Assembly: GCA_946536155.1 (NCBI GenBank) | Contig: CAMNEB010000011.1 | Location: forward strand, 1 to 32,909 | Direction: 5' to 3' | Source: an uncultured Lachnospiraceae bacterium | GTDB lineage: Bacteria; Bacillota; Clostridia; Lachnospirales; Lachnospiraceae | DNA length: 32,909 nucleotides | Shown here: piece after piece, positions 1 to 9,169 of the stretch | Numbering within the stretch: position 1 is the first letter of the stretch | Layout of the letters: every line of letters starts with the position of its first letter | Position numbers and translations under genes: made by a program | Notes under the pieces: generated by a model | Seen by the model: only the letters and a program-made list of their open reading frames with translations | Database searches by the model: none | What the model was told of the DNA's origin: nothing

Positions 1-52
1 TCCCGGATACCGCTTCATCTCAGGTATCTTTTAATCCCGCGAGATTTTGTCA

Positions 53-1666
53 TTAAATCCGCCTGCTCCTGTCTGTCTCAATGCAGCTGCGTATGAATCC
101 CTTAAAAAGAGGATGAGCTTTGTCGGGTCTTGACTTGAACTCCGGATGGTACTGGACTCCGAGATAAAAACCTTTATCCGTCAGCTCCATCTCTTCGACA
201 AGCTTGCCGTCCGGCGACATTCCCGCAAATGTGGCTCCCGCTTTTTCGAAAGCCTCTTTGAAATCATTGTTGAATTCATATCTGTGGCGATGACGCTCCG
301 AGATCTCCTCTGCTCCGTAGAATCCTCTCATCCTTGAGCCCTCAGAGATCCTGCAGGGATAAGCCCCGAGCCTTAAGGTGCCGCCCTTATTGATGGCATC
401 GCTCTGTCCCGGCATGAAATCGATCACCTTGTGCGCGCAGAGTTCGTCGAACTCTCCCGAGTTTGCATCCTCTATCCCGAGGACATTTCTGGCAAATTCG
501 ATACATGCTATCTGCATTCCGAGACATATGCCGAAGTATGGAATATCATGTGTCCTGGCATATCCTGCGGCGGTTATCATTCCCTCTATGCCTCTGTCTC
601 CGAAGCCGCCCGGAACTATTATCCCGTCCACATCCCCGAATACCGCACCGGCATTTTCTTCGTTGATCTTCTCGGAGTCTATCCACTTTATGTTCACCCT
701 TGCACTGTTCTCGTATCCCGCATGACGGAGCGCCTCCGCAACTGAAAGATATGCATCATGGAGCTGCACATATTTTCCGACGAGGCCGACGGTGACATTT
801 TTTTCCGGATTCTTTATCCTCTCGACCATTTCCCTCCAGTGGGCAAGATCGGGTTCGGGCGCCTCAAGTCCCAGCTCCCTTAAGACTATCCCGGAGAACC
901 CGGAATCCTCGAGCATGAGAGGTGCTTCGTACAGGACCGGGAGCGTCCTGTTTTCAATGACGCAGTCTTCCTTCACATTGCAGAAATGTGCGATCTTTTT
1001 GAATATCTCCTCTTCAAGAGGTTCATCGCATCTTAAGATCAGGATATCGGGAGAGATCCCCATTCCCTGAAGTTCTTTGACGGAATGCTGTGTGGGCTTT
1101 GATTTATGCTCATCCGATCCGTGCAGAAAAGGAACAAGTGTCACATGGATGAAGAGACTGTTCTCCCTTCCCGTTTCCAGGGATATCTGACGGACCGCCT
1201 CTATAAAGGGCTGTGATTCGATATCACCGACTGTTCCGCCGATCTCCGTGATGACCACATCGGCTCCTGTCTTTTTTCCGACGCTGTAGACAAAATCCTT
1301 TATCTCATCTGTGATGTGAGGGATGATCTGAACGGTGGAGCCCAGATACTCTCCCCTTCTTTCGCGGTTTAATACATTCCAGTAAACTCTTCCTGAGGTG
1401 AGATTTGAATATTTATTCAGATCCTCATCTATGAACCTCTCATAGTGCCCCAGGTCAAGATCCGTCTCGGCACCGTCCTCCGTAACATAAACCTCACCGT
1501 GCTGATAGGGGCTCATTGTTCCGGGATCCACATTTATGTACGGATCGAGCTTCTGTGCAGCCACCTTAAGGCCCCTTGCCTTAAGGAGCCTTCCCAGAGA
1601 TGCTGCGGTTATTCCTTTTCCCAGGCCGGACACCACTCCGCCCGTTACAAAAATATATTTAGTCAT
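53..1666 (-). CDS. pyrG: CTP synthase (glutamine-hydrolysing)
   Basis: Makes CTP from UTP, ATP and glutamine in the cytoplasm, the last step of pyrimidine nucleotide synthesis. The 537-residue product matches the usual family length of about 535. It opens with [19 protein letters not shown], the amidoligase P-loop signature. The C-terminal class I glutamine amidotransferase domain has GICLGMQ with the nucleophile Cys381, and VQYHPEF near the end supplies the His and Glu. An in-frame ATG four codons upstream (1678) and another at 1756 exist. I chose 1666 because MTKY is the conserved family start and the longer form would run back into asnB. The start lies 20 nt after the asnB stop, so the two are very probably one operon. 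Like asnB it consumes glutamine, which fits its place at the end of a glutamine-producing cluster. The terminator is outside or at the window edge. Confidence 0.97.
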   Translation of the reverse strand: MTKYIFVTGGVVSGLGKGITAASLGRLLKARGLKVAAQKLDPYINVDPGTMSPYQHGEVYVTEDGAETDLDLGHYERFIDEDLNKYSNLTSGRVYWNVLNRERRGEYLGSTVQIIPHITDEIKDFVYSVGKKTGADVVITEIGGTVGDIESQPFIEAVRQISLETGRENSLFIHVTLVPFLHGSDEHKSKPTQHSVKELQGMGISPDILILRCDEPLEEEIFKKIAHFCNVKEDCVIENRTLPVLYEAPLMLEDSGFSGIVLRELGLEAPEPDLAHWREMVERIKNPEKNVTVGLVGKYVQLHDAYLSVAEALRHAGYENSARVNIKWIDSEKINEENAGAVFGDVDGIIVPGGFGDRGIEGMITAAGYARTHDIPYFGICLGMQIACIEFARNVLGIEDANSGEFDELCAHKVIDFMPGQSDAINKGGTLRLGAYPCRISEGSRMRGFYGAEEISERHRHRYEFNNDFKEAFEKAGATFAGMSPDGKLVEEMELTDKGFYLGVQYHPEFKSRPDKAHPLFKGFIRSCIETDRSRRI

Positions 1667-1686
1667 ATATGCACCCATTGATCCGT

Positions 1687-3273
1687 TTATTTTCCGCTGG
1701 CACCGTAATTGGACAGGACTCTTGCAGAAGGATCGTTTACATTGCATCCTTCCCATTCTTTGTTCGGCATCCAGAAATCAACTACCATCTGTGACTGCCC
1801 GGGATAATACTTCTCAAATATCTCCCTGTAGAGAAGGGATTCTTTTGTAAAAGGACGTGCGTGTCTGTATTTTGCGGAAAGTGTCTCAAACTCCTCCTGC
1901 GTGTATTTCGACTCCGCATATTCCTTCAGGTGATCTACCATTGAGTGGCCTACGGCATCAGAGAAAGCCGCTTTTTCCCTCATGAGGATCTCATCGGGAA
2001 GATAGTCCAGGCCTTCGAATGCATGCCTGAGAAGGTATTTGCCTTTTCCGTATCTGTTCATCTTCATTTCAGGATCTATCGACATGCAGTATCCCACAAA
2101 ATCAAGATCACCGAAGGGGACTCTGGCTTCGAGGGAATTGACGGAGATGCATCTGTCGGCTCGGAGGACATCATACATATGGAGTTCATGGACTCTCTTC
2201 TCAGCTTCTTTCTGAAAAGCTTCGGCATCAGGCGCAAAATCGGTATACTTATATCCGAAGATCTCGTCCGATACCTCTCCGGTCAAAATGACACGGATGT
2301 CGGTCTGTTCATGTATCGCCTTGCAGAGCAGGTACATTCCCATGCTGGCTCTTATGGTGGTGATGTCATATGTACCGAGAAGATGTATGACATCTTCAAG
2401 AGCATTCAGGACATCCTCTTTTGTGATGATCACCTCGGTATGATCTGCCTTGAGGTAATCTGCCGTCTGCCTTGCATATTTCAAGTCGATGGCATCCTCG
2501 TTCATGCCTATGGCAAATGTCCTTATGGGCTTATCGCTCTTTCTCTGTGCAATGCTGCACACAAGTGATGAATCAAGGCCTCCGGAAAGAAGAAAACCAA
2601 CCTTGGCATCTGCGATCAGCCTCTTTTCAACGGCCGAGATCAGTTTTTCCCTTATGTTTCCGCAGACGGTTTCCAGATCGTCCCTGCATACCTTTGAAGC
2701 TTTTGAGATATCGTTGTAGCAGATGAATCTGCCGTCCTTATAGTAATGACCGGGAGGGAAGGGATAGATCCTGTCGCTTGAAACCTCCGTAAGATTCTTG
2801 GGCTCGCTGGCAAATATCACGCTTCCGCCCTTGTCAAATGTATAGTAGAGGGGTCTGATCCCGATGGGGTCTCTTGCGGCGATCCACTCATCGTTTTTTC
2901 CGTCGTAGATGACGCAGGCAAATTCTGCATCCAGCTTTGAAAACATTTCGGTCCCGTACTCTTCATACAATGGAAGAAGTATCTCGCAGTCACTGTCACT
3001 CTTAAAGCTGTATCCCTTTGTCCTGAGTTCTTCCTTAAGAGCGGCAAAACCGTAGATCTCTCCGTTACAGACGACAAAGCTGTCATTCAGTTCAAAGGGC
3101 TGCATTCCTTCCGGAGTAAGGCCCATTATCGAAAGACGCCTGAATCCGATGATACCTCCCTTTATATTCAATATACGCGCATCATCGGGGCCCCTTGAGA
3201 CAGTCTTGTCAAGGGCCGCGGCAAATGCTCTCTCGTCAGCGCCTCTTCCGCACCAAGCCATGATCGAACACAT
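1687..3273 (-). CDS. asnB: Asparagine synthase (glutamine-hydrolysing)
   Basis: Converts aspartate, glutamine and ATP to asparagine, glutamate and AMP. The 528-residue protein has the N-terminal nucleophile amidotransferase domain (roughly 1-190) with Cys2 as catalytic residue after Met removal. RGPDD is at 27-31 and NGEIY at 70-74. The C-terminal synthetase domain has the pyrophosphate loop SGGLDSS at 230-236. The start is fixed by the need for Cys at position 2 and by GGAGG eight to nine nt upstream. The N-terminus reads MCSIMAWCG rather than the commoner MCGI, a harmless variant. It lies 97 nt after glnN, with a hairpin in between that may terminate or stabilise, and 20 nt before pyrG. I see no convincing promoter in the glnN-asnB gap, so asnB may depend on readthrough from glnN. 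Confidence 0.95.
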   Translation of the reverse strand: MCSIMAWCGRGADERAFAAALDKTVSRGPDDARILNIKGGIIGFRRLSIMGLTPEGMQPFELNDSFVVCNGEIYGFAALKEELRTKGYSFKSDSDCEILLPLYEEYGTEMFSKLDAEFACVIYDGKNDEWIAARDPIGIRPLYYTFDKGGSVIFASEPKNLTEVSSDRIYPFPPGHYYKDGRFICYNDISKASKVCRDDLETVCGNIREKLISAVEKRLIADAKVGFLLSGGLDSSLVCSIAQRKSDKPIRTFAIGMNEDAIDLKYARQTADYLKADHTEVIITKEDVLNALEDVIHLLGTYDITTIRASMGMYLLCKAIHEQTDIRVILTGEVSDEIFGYKYTDFAPDAEAFQKEAEKRVHELHMYDVLRADRCISVNSLEARVPFGDLDFVGYCMSIDPEMKMNRYGKGKYLLRHAFEGLDYLPDEILMREKAAFSDAVGHSMVDHLKEYAESKYTQEEFETLSAKYRHARPFTKESLLYREIFEKYYPGQSQMVVDFWMPNKEWEGCNVNDPSARVLSNYGASGK

Positions 3274-3314
3274 TTTTTCATCCTCCGGATTCGGTAGTTT
3301 TTATTGCATCCTGT

Positions 3315-3355
3315 AAAAAAGGTATCGTCCGGGCTGCCCGAAGGCAGGCCCGGAC
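3315..3355 (-). terminator. Hairpin between glnN and asnB, possible leaky terminator
   Basis: On the minus strand GTCCGGGC and GCCCGGAC pair, then TGCC with GGCA around a UUCG tetraloop, with one bulged C. This gives a very stable 12-bp stem starting 16 nt after the glnN stop. The U-tract (six T) comes six nt after the stem rather than directly after it. It could therefore be a weak terminator or an RNA-stabilising hairpin at the 3' end of glnN. Confidence 0.55.
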
Positions 3356-3370
3356 CGTTTTAACATCAGA

Positions 3371-5473
3371 TCATCTTACGGAAAACAGCATGTCGCCGTA
3401 TGAAGGATAAGGCCAGTCTTTGGAAGAAACTATCGTTTCCGCCTCATCGACTGCGGCTCTGAGTTCTCCCATTCCGGGGATGAGCCTGTCTCTTATCGCA
3501 GCGCTCTCAGCCATGATATCCTCCGCATCGGCAAGAGAGATAACAGCCTTCTCAACCTCTCCCGCTCTTTCGTATATCCTGTCCGCAAGATATGAAAGTC
3601 TTGAGATGACTCCCGTCTCATAGGAGCATGCAAGGGAGGCATTAAGTGCCTTCTTTGCGGAGGCGGTTTCGGAAAGCTTTTCCGAGTATGCGGTGACAGC
3701 CGGGAGTATCTGTCTGTATGCCATATCGATCATCGTATTTGCCTCGATACGGACCTGTTTGCAGTAGTTCTCCAGCATGATCTCGCATCTGGACTCGATC
3801 TCTTTTTTGGTGAACACTCCGTGTCCTGTGAGGACTCTGACATTCTTTTCGTCGAGGATATGAGGCATGCAGTCGGGGGTCGTTCTGTAGTTGCTGAGTC
3901 CCCTGACTTCGGTGGCTTCTTTGACCCAGGCATCATCGTAACCGTTTCCGTTGAACAGGATCCTCTTGTGATCCTTGATGGTCTTTTTGATCATCTCATG
4001 AAGGGTCTTTTCGAAATCCTCTGCTCCTTCAAGTCTGTCAGCATAGATCTTGAGTGATTCGGCGACCACGGTGTTGAGCATGATGTTTGCACATGCAATG
4101 GAGTTGGATGAACCGAGGCTTCTGAATTCGAACTTATTGCCGGTAAATGCAAAAGGCGATGTTCTGTTTCTGTCCGTTGTGTCTCTGGGGAATGCGGGGA
4201 GAACATCGACTCCCAGCTTCATGATCTTCTTCTCTGTTCCGCTGTAGGGCTTATCTTCTTCGATTGCATCAAGGATAGCGGAAAGTTCGTCGCCCAGGAA
4301 TACGGAGATGATAGCGGGAGGTGCTTCGTTGGCTCCGAGTCTGTGATCGTTTCCGGCGGTTGCGACCGAGAGTCTGAGAAGATCCTGATAATCGTCAACA
4401 GCCTTGATGACAGCACAGAGGAAAAGCAGGAACTGTGCATTCTCATAAGGCGTATCTCCGGGGGAGAGAAGGTTTACTCCCGTATCCGTAGCCATTGACC
4501 AGTTATTGTGCTTGCCGCTTCCGTTTACACCGGCGAAGGGCTTCTCATGAAGCAGGCACACAAGTCCGTGTCTGGATGCGACCTTCTGCATGATCTCCAT
4601 CATCAGCTGGTTCTGGTCGGTGGCGATATTTGTGGTCGAGAAGATCGGTGCAAGCTCATGCTGTGCGGGAGCAACCTCATTGTGCTCTGTCTTGGCAAGG
4701 ATTCCCAGTTTCCAAAGTTCCTCGTTAAGATCGTTCATAAACGCCTGTACTCTGGGCTTGATGACTCCGAAATAATGATCGTCCATCTCCTGGCCCTTGG
4801 GAGGTCTTGAACCGTAAAGAGTTCTTCCGGTGTATTTAAGATCGGGACGCATGTCATACATTTCCTTGGTTATGAGGAAATATTCCTGCTCCGGTCCGAC
4901 CGAAGTCTTGACGTTCTTAACAGATGTATTTCCGAAGAGACGAAGTATCCTGAGTGCCTGTTTATTCAGTGCTTCCATAGAACGGAGCAGAGGGGTCTTC
5001 TTATCGAGTGCCTCTCCGCTGTACGAACAGAAAGCAGTGGGGATGCAGAGAGTCTTATCCTTGATGAAAGCATATGAAGTGGGATCCCATGCGGTATATC
5101 CCCTCGCCTCAAATGTTGCTCTCAATCCTCCGGAAGGAAAGGATGATGCGTCGGGCTCACCCTGGATGAGTTCCTTGCCGGAAAACTCCATTATGACACT
5201 TCCGTCAGGTGAAGGGGTGATGAATGAATCATGCTTCTCGGCAGTGATGCCTGTAAGGGGCTGGAACCAGTGCGTGAAATGTGTTGCTCCTTTTTCGAGA
5301 GCCCATTCCTTCATTGCCTGGGCTACCGACTCCGCAACCTTGGGATCAAGCTTCTTGCCCTCGTCGATTGTCTTTCTGAGGGAAGCATAGACTTTTGATG
5401 AAAGTCTGGATCTCATCTGACGATCGTCAAAAACAAGTGCTCCGAAATAATCAGGTACTGAATGTGTTGCCAT
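3371..5473 (-). CDS. glnN: Type III glutamine synthetase
   Basis: ATP-dependent synthesis of glutamine from glutamate and ammonium; the type III enzyme is a large dodecamer distinct from GlnA. The 700-residue length is typical of GSIII. Family motifs seen are [13 protein letters not shown] at 63-75, GPEQEYFL at 193-200, [12 protein letters not shown] at 265-276 and [10 protein letters not shown] at 317-326. The open frame extends 29 codons upstream, but AAAGGAGG sits just before the ATG at 5473 and the upstream codons lie in the leader terminator, so 5473 is the start. It has its own promoter and a leader with an ANTAR-type hexaloop hairpin overlapping a terminator. Expression is therefore probably set by antitermination, with the regulator gene directly upstream. 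A second, type I synthetase lies two genes upstream. Confidence 0.96.
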   Translation of the reverse strand: MATHSVPDYFGALVFDDRQMRSRLSSKVYASLRKTIDEGKKLDPKVAESVAQAMKEWALEKGATHFTHWFQPLTGITAEKHDSFITPSPDGSVIMEFSGKELIQGEPDASSFPSGGLRATFEARGYTAWDPTSYAFIKDKTLCIPTAFCSYSGEALDKKTPLLRSMEALNKQALRILRLFGNTSVKNVKTSVGPEQEYFLITKEMYDMRPDLKYTGRTLYGSRPPKGQEMDDHYFGVIKPRVQAFMNDLNEELWKLGILAKTEHNEVAPAQHELAPIFSTTNIATDQNQLMMEIMQKVASRHGLVCLLHEKPFAGVNGSGKHNNWSMATDTGVNLLSPGDTPYENAQFLLFLCAVIKAVDDYQDLLRLSVATAGNDHRLGANEAPPAIISVFLGDELSAILDAIEEDKPYSGTEKKIMKLGVDVLPAFPRDTTDRNRTSPFAFTGNKFEFRSLGSSNSIACANIMLNTVVAESLKIYADRLEGAEDFEKTLHEMIKKTIKDHKRILFNGNGYDDAWVKEATEVRGLSNYRTTPDCMPHILDEKNVRVLTGHGVFTKKEIESRCEIMLENYCKQVRIEANTMIDMAYRQILPAVTAYSEKLSETASAKKALNASLACSYETGVISRLSYLADRIYERAGEVEKAVISLADAEDIMAESAAIRDRLIPGMGELRAAVDEAETIVSSKDWPYPSYGDMLFSVR

Positions 5474-5495
5474 AATACGTTCCTCCTTTTTTTGG

Positions 5496-5551
5496 AAAAA
5501 CAGAAAAAGACAAAGGCGCCTTTTCTGCTGGTTACAGAAAAGACGCCTTTG
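5496..5551 (-). terminator. glnN leader terminator (attenuator)
   Basis: A 17-bp stem with one G-U pair: 5' arm 5551-5535 (CAAAGGCGTCTTTTCTG), seven-base loop 5534-5528, 3' arm 5527-5511 (CAGAAAAGGCGCCTTTG), then TCTTTTTCTGTTTTT. It lies between the glnN promoter and its ribosome binding site, so unregulated transcription should stop before the gene. The 5' arm reuses the loop and 3' arm of the hexaloop hairpin at 5537-5558, making the two structures mutually exclusive. Confidence 0.88.
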
Positions 5552-5558
5552 CCTTTTC
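5537..5558 (-). promoter_or_regulatory. ANTAR-type hexaloop antiterminator hairpin, glnN leader
   Basis: GAAAAGGC (5558-5551) pairs with GTCTTTTC (5544-5537), eight bp with one G-U, closing the loop AAAGGC (A at position 1, G at position 4). Known ANTAR targets are hairpins with six-base loops having A1 and G4. The hairpin begins at the predicted RNA 5' end. If held by the regulator it would sequester the terminator 5' arm. Classical ANTAR sites have two such hairpins; only one is seen here. Confidence 0.72.
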
Positions 5559-5565
5559 AAATGAT

Positions 5566-5594
5566 AAATTACTACCGGATGCCTGCGTTGTCAA
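5566..5594 (-). promoter_or_regulatory. glnN promoter
   Basis: TTGACA (5594-5589), 17-bp spacer, TAATTT (5571-5566). The predicted start, about 5559, is the first base of the hexaloop hairpin. A matching layout is found at gltB and amt. Confidence 0.75.
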
Positions 5595-5617
5595 GCGGTA
5601 AGTTTGGGATATATATC

Positions 5618-5651
5618 ATAAAACCGTTTCATGTGCGCAGACCGGTTTTAT
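5618..5651 (-). terminator. Possible terminator after the ANTAR gene
   Basis: ATAAAACCG (5651-5643) and CGGTTTTAT (5626-5618) form a perfect nine-bp stem with a 16-base loop, overlapping the stop codon. There is no separate U-tract beyond the 3' arm, so termination is likely inefficient. Confidence 0.4.
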
Positions 5652-6232
5652 CCGTAAGTCTTCAGAATATTTTCCGCAGTCTCTTTTTTGCTCAGGCACA
5701 GATCCATGGCCTGTTTCTGGATATATCTGTGGGCTTCGTCCTCGGTCATGGAGCAGGATTTGATAAGTGCCCACTTAGCCCTGTTGACGAGTCTTATCTC
5801 TTCCATCTTGTCCTCAAGAGAAACCGTCTTTTTGCCTATCGCTCTGAGTCTTTCCCTTACGCTGCACATGGAATCTATGAGCTGCTGCATTACGGTCAAG
5901 GACAGGGGCCTCCTTGCGACCAGCACTCCCCTTGAAGTCATGGACAGATTGATGTCATCGTACATCTCGTTTTTGACGAGAAGAAGTGCGACTCTCTCGC
6001 TTTCGGTACAGATATCCACCGCAAACTTCCTTCCGAAATCATCAGGGAGCGGCGAGTTGATGATCACGATATCGTAATCCCTCTCGGACATGATCCTCTG
6101 TGCGGCAGCCACGGACGACACTTCGGTGACGGGATCGAACCTGCCTCCGTTAAACATCGGCACGATCGCACTATTCAGTTTTTCAGATGCCGATACGAGC
6201 AGCACACTGTATATTCGTGACGCCGGTGTCAT
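5648..6232 (-). CDS. ANTAR-domain RNA-binding antitermination regulator
   Basis: Predicted RNA-binding transcription antiterminator of the pseudo-receiver plus ANTAR type, 194 residues. The first 120 residues have receiver-like secondary structure (VLLVSAS, then DYDIVIINSPLPD), but the phosphoacceptor Asp position reads Asn/Ser (IINS, 57-60) and the switch Lys-Pro reads RRP. It is therefore unlikely to be a phosphorylated response regulator. Residues about 137-194 carry the ANTAR three-helix domain (EEIRLVNRAKWALIKS, then MTEDEAHRYIQKQAMD). The start at 6232 follows AAAGGGAATAA. It lies between glnA and glnN, 70 nt after glnA. The leaders of glnN, gltB and amt in this window contain the kind of hexaloop hairpin ANTAR proteins bind, so its targets are probably these genes. 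A related clostridial arrangement (a glnA-linked ANTAR gene called nitR or glnR) is known; the local target assignment is inference. Confidence 0.93.
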   Translation of the reverse strand: MTPASRIYSVLLVSASEKLNSAIVPMFNGGRFDPVTEVSSVAAAQRIMSERDYDIVIINSPLPDDFGRKFAVDICTESERVALLLVKNEMYDDINLSMTSRGVLVARRPLSLTVMQQLIDSMCSVRERLRAIGKKTVSLEDKMEEIRLVNRAKWALIKSCSMTEDEAHRYIQKQAMDLCLSKKETAENILKTYG

Positions 6233-6245
6233 TTATTCCCTTTCA

Positions 6246-6265
6246 TCCTGACTCATATGTCAGGA
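6246..6265 (-). promoter_or_regulatory. Hexaloop hairpin just before the ANTAR gene start
   Basis: TCCTGAC and GTCAGGA form a perfect seven-bp stem around the six-base loop ATATGA, ending a few nt before the ribosome binding site. It resembles the nearby ANTAR targets in loop size and A1, but position 4 is T, so it fails the G4 rule. It may affect translation of the regulator. Confidence 0.4.
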
Positions 6266-6302
6266 ATAGTTTTTTCAGCCGGGATGATCTCTACCGCAGG
6301 GA

Positions 6303-7517
6303 TCAGTTCTTACCGCCCAGATACGCACCGAGCAGTTCTGCGGGGACAACTTCCTTCAGGAAGGAGCTTTCCGATGCTGTCTTTACGGCCTCACTCAGGG
6401 AACCGGGAAGTCTCTTGACGGGCAGGGAATCCGCAGGTTCTCTGTACAGGTTCCTTGTGATCTTATCCGGTGCATTCATGCCTTTATCCATTCCGGCAAG
6501 TCCGGCATAGATGAGAAGTCCGAATGCAAGATAGGGATTTGCGAGGGGATCGGGAGATCTGAGCTCCGCTCTTTTAAATTCTCCGAATGCCGCAGGGATC
6601 CTGATGAGCGTCGATCTGTTCTCATCCGCCCATGCCACGATTCCGGGAGCCTTGGATGATCCGAGTCTTTTATATGAATCCTGGGAGGGATTCATGAATA
6701 CTGTCATATCCTCAACATACTCGAGTATTCCGGCAACTATATGGTCCGGTTCCACGTATGTTCCGTCTTTTTTTACCGAGAAATTGATATGCATTCCGTT
6801 CCCGGGCTTATCCTTTAAAGGCTTGGGGGAAAAATCGGCACTGGTTCCGTTCCTGGAAGCGATGACTCCCACCACCGAGCGGAAGGTCATTGCATCATCG
6901 GCCGCTTTCAGTGCATCGCAGTATCTGAAATCTATCTCGTTCTGTCCCGGGCCCTCCTCATGGTGGGAGCTCTCAGGGAATATGCCCATCTGTTCGAGTG
7001 TTATGCATATCTCTCTGCGTATATTCTCTCCCTTATCCGCAGGGGCGATATCCATATATCCCGCATTGTCATAAGGTATTCCGGTACTTTCACCCTCAAG
7101 GTCATTTCTGAACAGATAAAACTCCTGTTCCGTTCCGAAGCTGAAGGTGTATCCCTTTGCCTTTGCGGTCTCTATCGCTTTCTTGAGGAAAGTTCTGGTA
7201 TCACATTCAAAGGGTCTTCCGTCGGGCCAGGTGATATCACAGTACATTCTTACAACCCTTCCGTGCTCGGGTCTCCATGGCAGAAATGCCAGCGTGTCGG
7301 GATCCGGGTGAAGGAAAATATCGGATCTGTCAAAACCTTCGAATCCCGCAACAGACCATGCATCTATGGATATCCCCTCACTGAATGCCCTCTCAAGTTC
7401 GGTCGGCATTATGGATACGTTTCTGGGTCTTCCGAAGACATCGCAGAATGCGAGACGGATGAATTTCACATCCTCTTCCTCAACAAACTGCATAACTTCC
7501 TGCTTGGTGTAATTCAT
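6303..7517 (-). CDS. glnA: Type I glutamine synthetase, short C-terminus
   Basis: Glutamine synthesis from glutamate, ammonium and ATP. Active-site motifs are GTEQEF at 128-133, HHEEGPGQNEID at 185-196, GNGMHINFS at 239-247 and an ENRSTLIRIP block. The protein is only 404 residues, whereas class I enzymes are about 440-470. It ends soon after the NLY loop that precedes the final helices, lacking the usual C-terminal EW..YR..V..WE segment that joins the two rings. Other frames after the stop do not restore it, so this does not look like a frameshift. The ATG at 7517 is chosen over an upstream in-frame ATG because GGGAGG lies five nt before it. It follows gltD by 114 nt. Its leader has only the terminator stub seen in full at amt, gltB and glnN. 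Confidence 0.93.
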   Translation of the reverse strand: MNYTKQEVMQFVEEEDVKFIRLAFCDVFGRPRNVSIMPTELERAFSEGISIDAWSVAGFEGFDRSDIFLHPDPDTLAFLPWRPEHGRVVRMYCDITWPDGRPFECDTRTFLKKAIETAKAKGYTFSFGTEQEFYLFRNDLEGESTGIPYDNAGYMDIAPADKGENIRREICITLEQMGIFPESSHHEEGPGQNEIDFRYCDALKAADDAMTFRSVVGVIASRNGTSADFSPKPLKDKPGNGMHINFSVKKDGTYVEPDHIVAGILEYVEDMTVFMNPSQDSYKRLGSSKAPGIVAWADENRSTLIRIPAAFGEFKRAELRSPDPLANPYLAFGLLIYAGLAGMDKGMNAPDKITRNLYREPADSLPVKRLPGSLSEAVKTASESSFLKEVVPAELLGAYLGGKN

Positions 7518-7553
7518 AAATCCTCCCTGCAAAAAAAGGCGTTTTTGTTTCAA

Positions 7554-7582
7554 AAAATACAATATGTCCGTTCATTAGTCAA
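7554..7582 (-). promoter_or_regulatory. Candidate glnA promoter with a terminator relic downstream
   Basis: TTGACT (7582-7577), 17-bp spacer, TATTTT (7559-7554). The predicted leader then reads AAACAAAAACGCCTTTTTTT, that is, the 3' arm and U-tract of the cluster's leader terminators without a matching 5' arm or hexaloop. From this promoter glnA should escape the attenuation seen at its neighbours. Confidence 0.55.
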
Positions 7583-7631
7583 ACAGTTTCTTTACGGACG
7601 TTCCGGATCTGTCAGGGCTCTTGTATCTGCG

Positions 7632-9095
7632 TTATGCGTTTCTGTAACCCATCAGGTATTCATCCACCTCTGCCGCCGCAGCGGTTCCTTCTGCCAGAGC
7701 CCATACAACAAGGCTCTGTCCGCGCCTCATATCCCCGGCGGCAAAAACTCCGGGAATATTTGTGGAATATTTTCCTTCCGGTGTTGCGACCGCTCCTCTC
7801 TGTGTCATTTCGAGCTTAAAGAGTTCGGGAAGTTTTTTCTCCGCACCGACGAATCCCGCTGCTATGAGGAGAAGGTCGCACTTTATCTTCTTCTCGGTAC
7901 CTTTTACATTTATGAGTCTGCCGTTTTCAAATCCGGTTTCAACGGTCTCTATCTCGGTGATCTTTCCCTTTTTTGAGATGACTTTCCTGACCGTTGTCTT
8001 GAATACTCTGGGATCTTCTCCGAATACTTCCTTCGCCTCAACATGTCCGTAATCGGTCCTGAGGGTCTTCGGCCATTCGGGCCAGGGATTGTTTTCGGTT
8101 CTGTTAACGGGAGGCTTTGGCATCATCTCAAGAGCCGTTACGGATCTGCATCCCATTCTGATGACGGTTCCGATACAGTCATTGCCCGTATCTCCTCCGC
8201 CTACGATCACGACATGTTTATCCTTTGCATCAAAGCATGCGGGAAGAGGTTCAATATCAAGAACATTTCTTGTTGCGGCCTTAAGAAAATCCACGGCATA
8301 GTAAATGCCCTCGCAGCCTTCCATACCCTCGGCATTCAGGGCTCTGGGCTGCTTTGCACCGCAGCACAGCACCACCGCATCATATTCCTTCTTAAGTGAG
8401 CTGACCTTTACTTTATCTCCGACAGAGACCCCCGTCTTAAAGACGATGCCCATATCCTCCATGAGCTTCTGCCTTCTTGCAATGACGCTCTTATCAAGCT
8501 TCATATTGGGAATACCGTACATAAGGAGCCCGCCGATGCGGTCGTCTCTTTCATATACGGTGACCGCATGACCTCTTCTTCTGAGAGCATCGGCCGCCGC
8601 AAGTCCGGATGGTCCGCTGCCGATAACGGCGACCTTTTTGCCGCTTTCCCTGACCGGAGCATCCCCCTTCATCAGACCGTTTTTGTAGCCCTCTTCAATA
8701 AGATAGAGTTCATTGTCCCTGACGGTGACGGGATCGTCATACTGTCCGCAGATACATGCCTTCTCACAGAGGGCGGGGCAGACCCTTCCGGTGAATTCGG
8801 GGAATCTGTTCGTCTTAAGGAGCCTTGCGAGGGCATGTGAATCCTCGCCTCTGTAGATTGCATCATTCCACTCGGGGATCAGATTGTGAAGCGGACATCC
8901 GACGACCATTCCGCTGAGCTGCATCGCAGACTGGCAGAAAGGGACTCCGCAGTTCATGCATCTGGCACCCTGACATCTTCTTACTTCCTCGGATGCAAAA
9001 GTATGGAATTCCTTATAATTCTTTATTCGTTCCCCGGCCGGTATCTCATTGTTTTCTTTCCTGGCATATTCAAGAAATCCTGTCTGTTTTCCCAT
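7632..9095 (-). CDS. gltD: Glutamate synthase (NADPH), small subunit
   Basis: Supplies electrons from NADPH through FAD and iron-sulfur clusters to GltB for reductive synthesis of glutamate from 2-oxoglutarate and glutamine. The 487-residue length is typical. N-terminal cysteines that ligate two [4Fe-4S] clusters are at 46, 49, 54 and 67 (RCMNCGVPFCQS, then GCPLH) and 106, 110, 114 and 116 (RVCPALCEKACIC). The FAD site is KVAVIGSGPSGLAAADALRR and the NADPH site is HVVIVGGGDTGNDCIG. The start at 9095 follows an AGGT-like binding site and gives the conserved family N-terminus. It lies 74 nt after gltB and is surely co-transcribed. The gap contains a small GTCCG-GATA-CGGAC hairpin but no clear terminator. 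Confidence 0.96.
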   Translation of the reverse strand: MGKQTGFLEYARKENNEIPAGERIKNYKEFHTFASEEVRRCQGARCMNCGVPFCQSAMQLSGMVVGCPLHNLIPEWNDAIYRGEDSHALARLLKTNRFPEFTGRVCPALCEKACICGQYDDPVTVRDNELYLIEEGYKNGLMKGDAPVRESGKKVAVIGSGPSGLAAADALRRRGHAVTVYERDDRIGGLLMYGIPNMKLDKSVIARRQKLMEDMGIVFKTGVSVGDKVKVSSLKKEYDAVVLCCGAKQPRALNAEGMEGCEGIYYAVDFLKAATRNVLDIEPLPACFDAKDKHVVIVGGGDTGNDCIGTVIRMGCRSVTALEMMPKPPVNRTENNPWPEWPKTLRTDYGHVEAKEVFGEDPRVFKTTVRKVISKKGKITEIETVETGFENGRLINVKGTEKKIKCDLLLIAAGFVGAEKKLPELFKLEMTQRGAVATPEGKYSTNIPGVFAAGDMRRGQSLVVWALAEGTAAAAEVDEYLMGYRNA

Positions 9096-9169
9096 TTTCT
9101 TTACCTGTTTCCATTACTCGTTTTTACTCATGACCGGACATTTTTTTCGCCTGTCCGTATCCGGACCGG

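Noticed and set aside
1-52. Next gene after pyrG, with an ATG at 18-16 or a 12-codon ORF overlapping the pyrG stop
   Set aside because: Too little sequence remains to judge; the short ORF ends at once and no clear ribosome binding site precedes the other ATG.
6233-6310. Frameshift at the 3' end of glnA that might hide the missing C-terminus
   Set aside because: The other two frames after the stop hit stops quickly and show none of the expected C-terminal residues.
6960-7976. A 338-codon plus-strand open frame across glnA and the end of gltD
   Set aside because: It spans two well-supported minus-strand genes and the promoter between them; its sequence is shadow-like with no recognisable domain.
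9096-9169. ANTAR element in the gltB-gltD gap
   Set aside because: There are short GTCCG/CGGAC and GGACA/TGTCC hairpins and an AGGCGAAAAAAA string, but no hexaloop of the A1/G4 type and no terminator.
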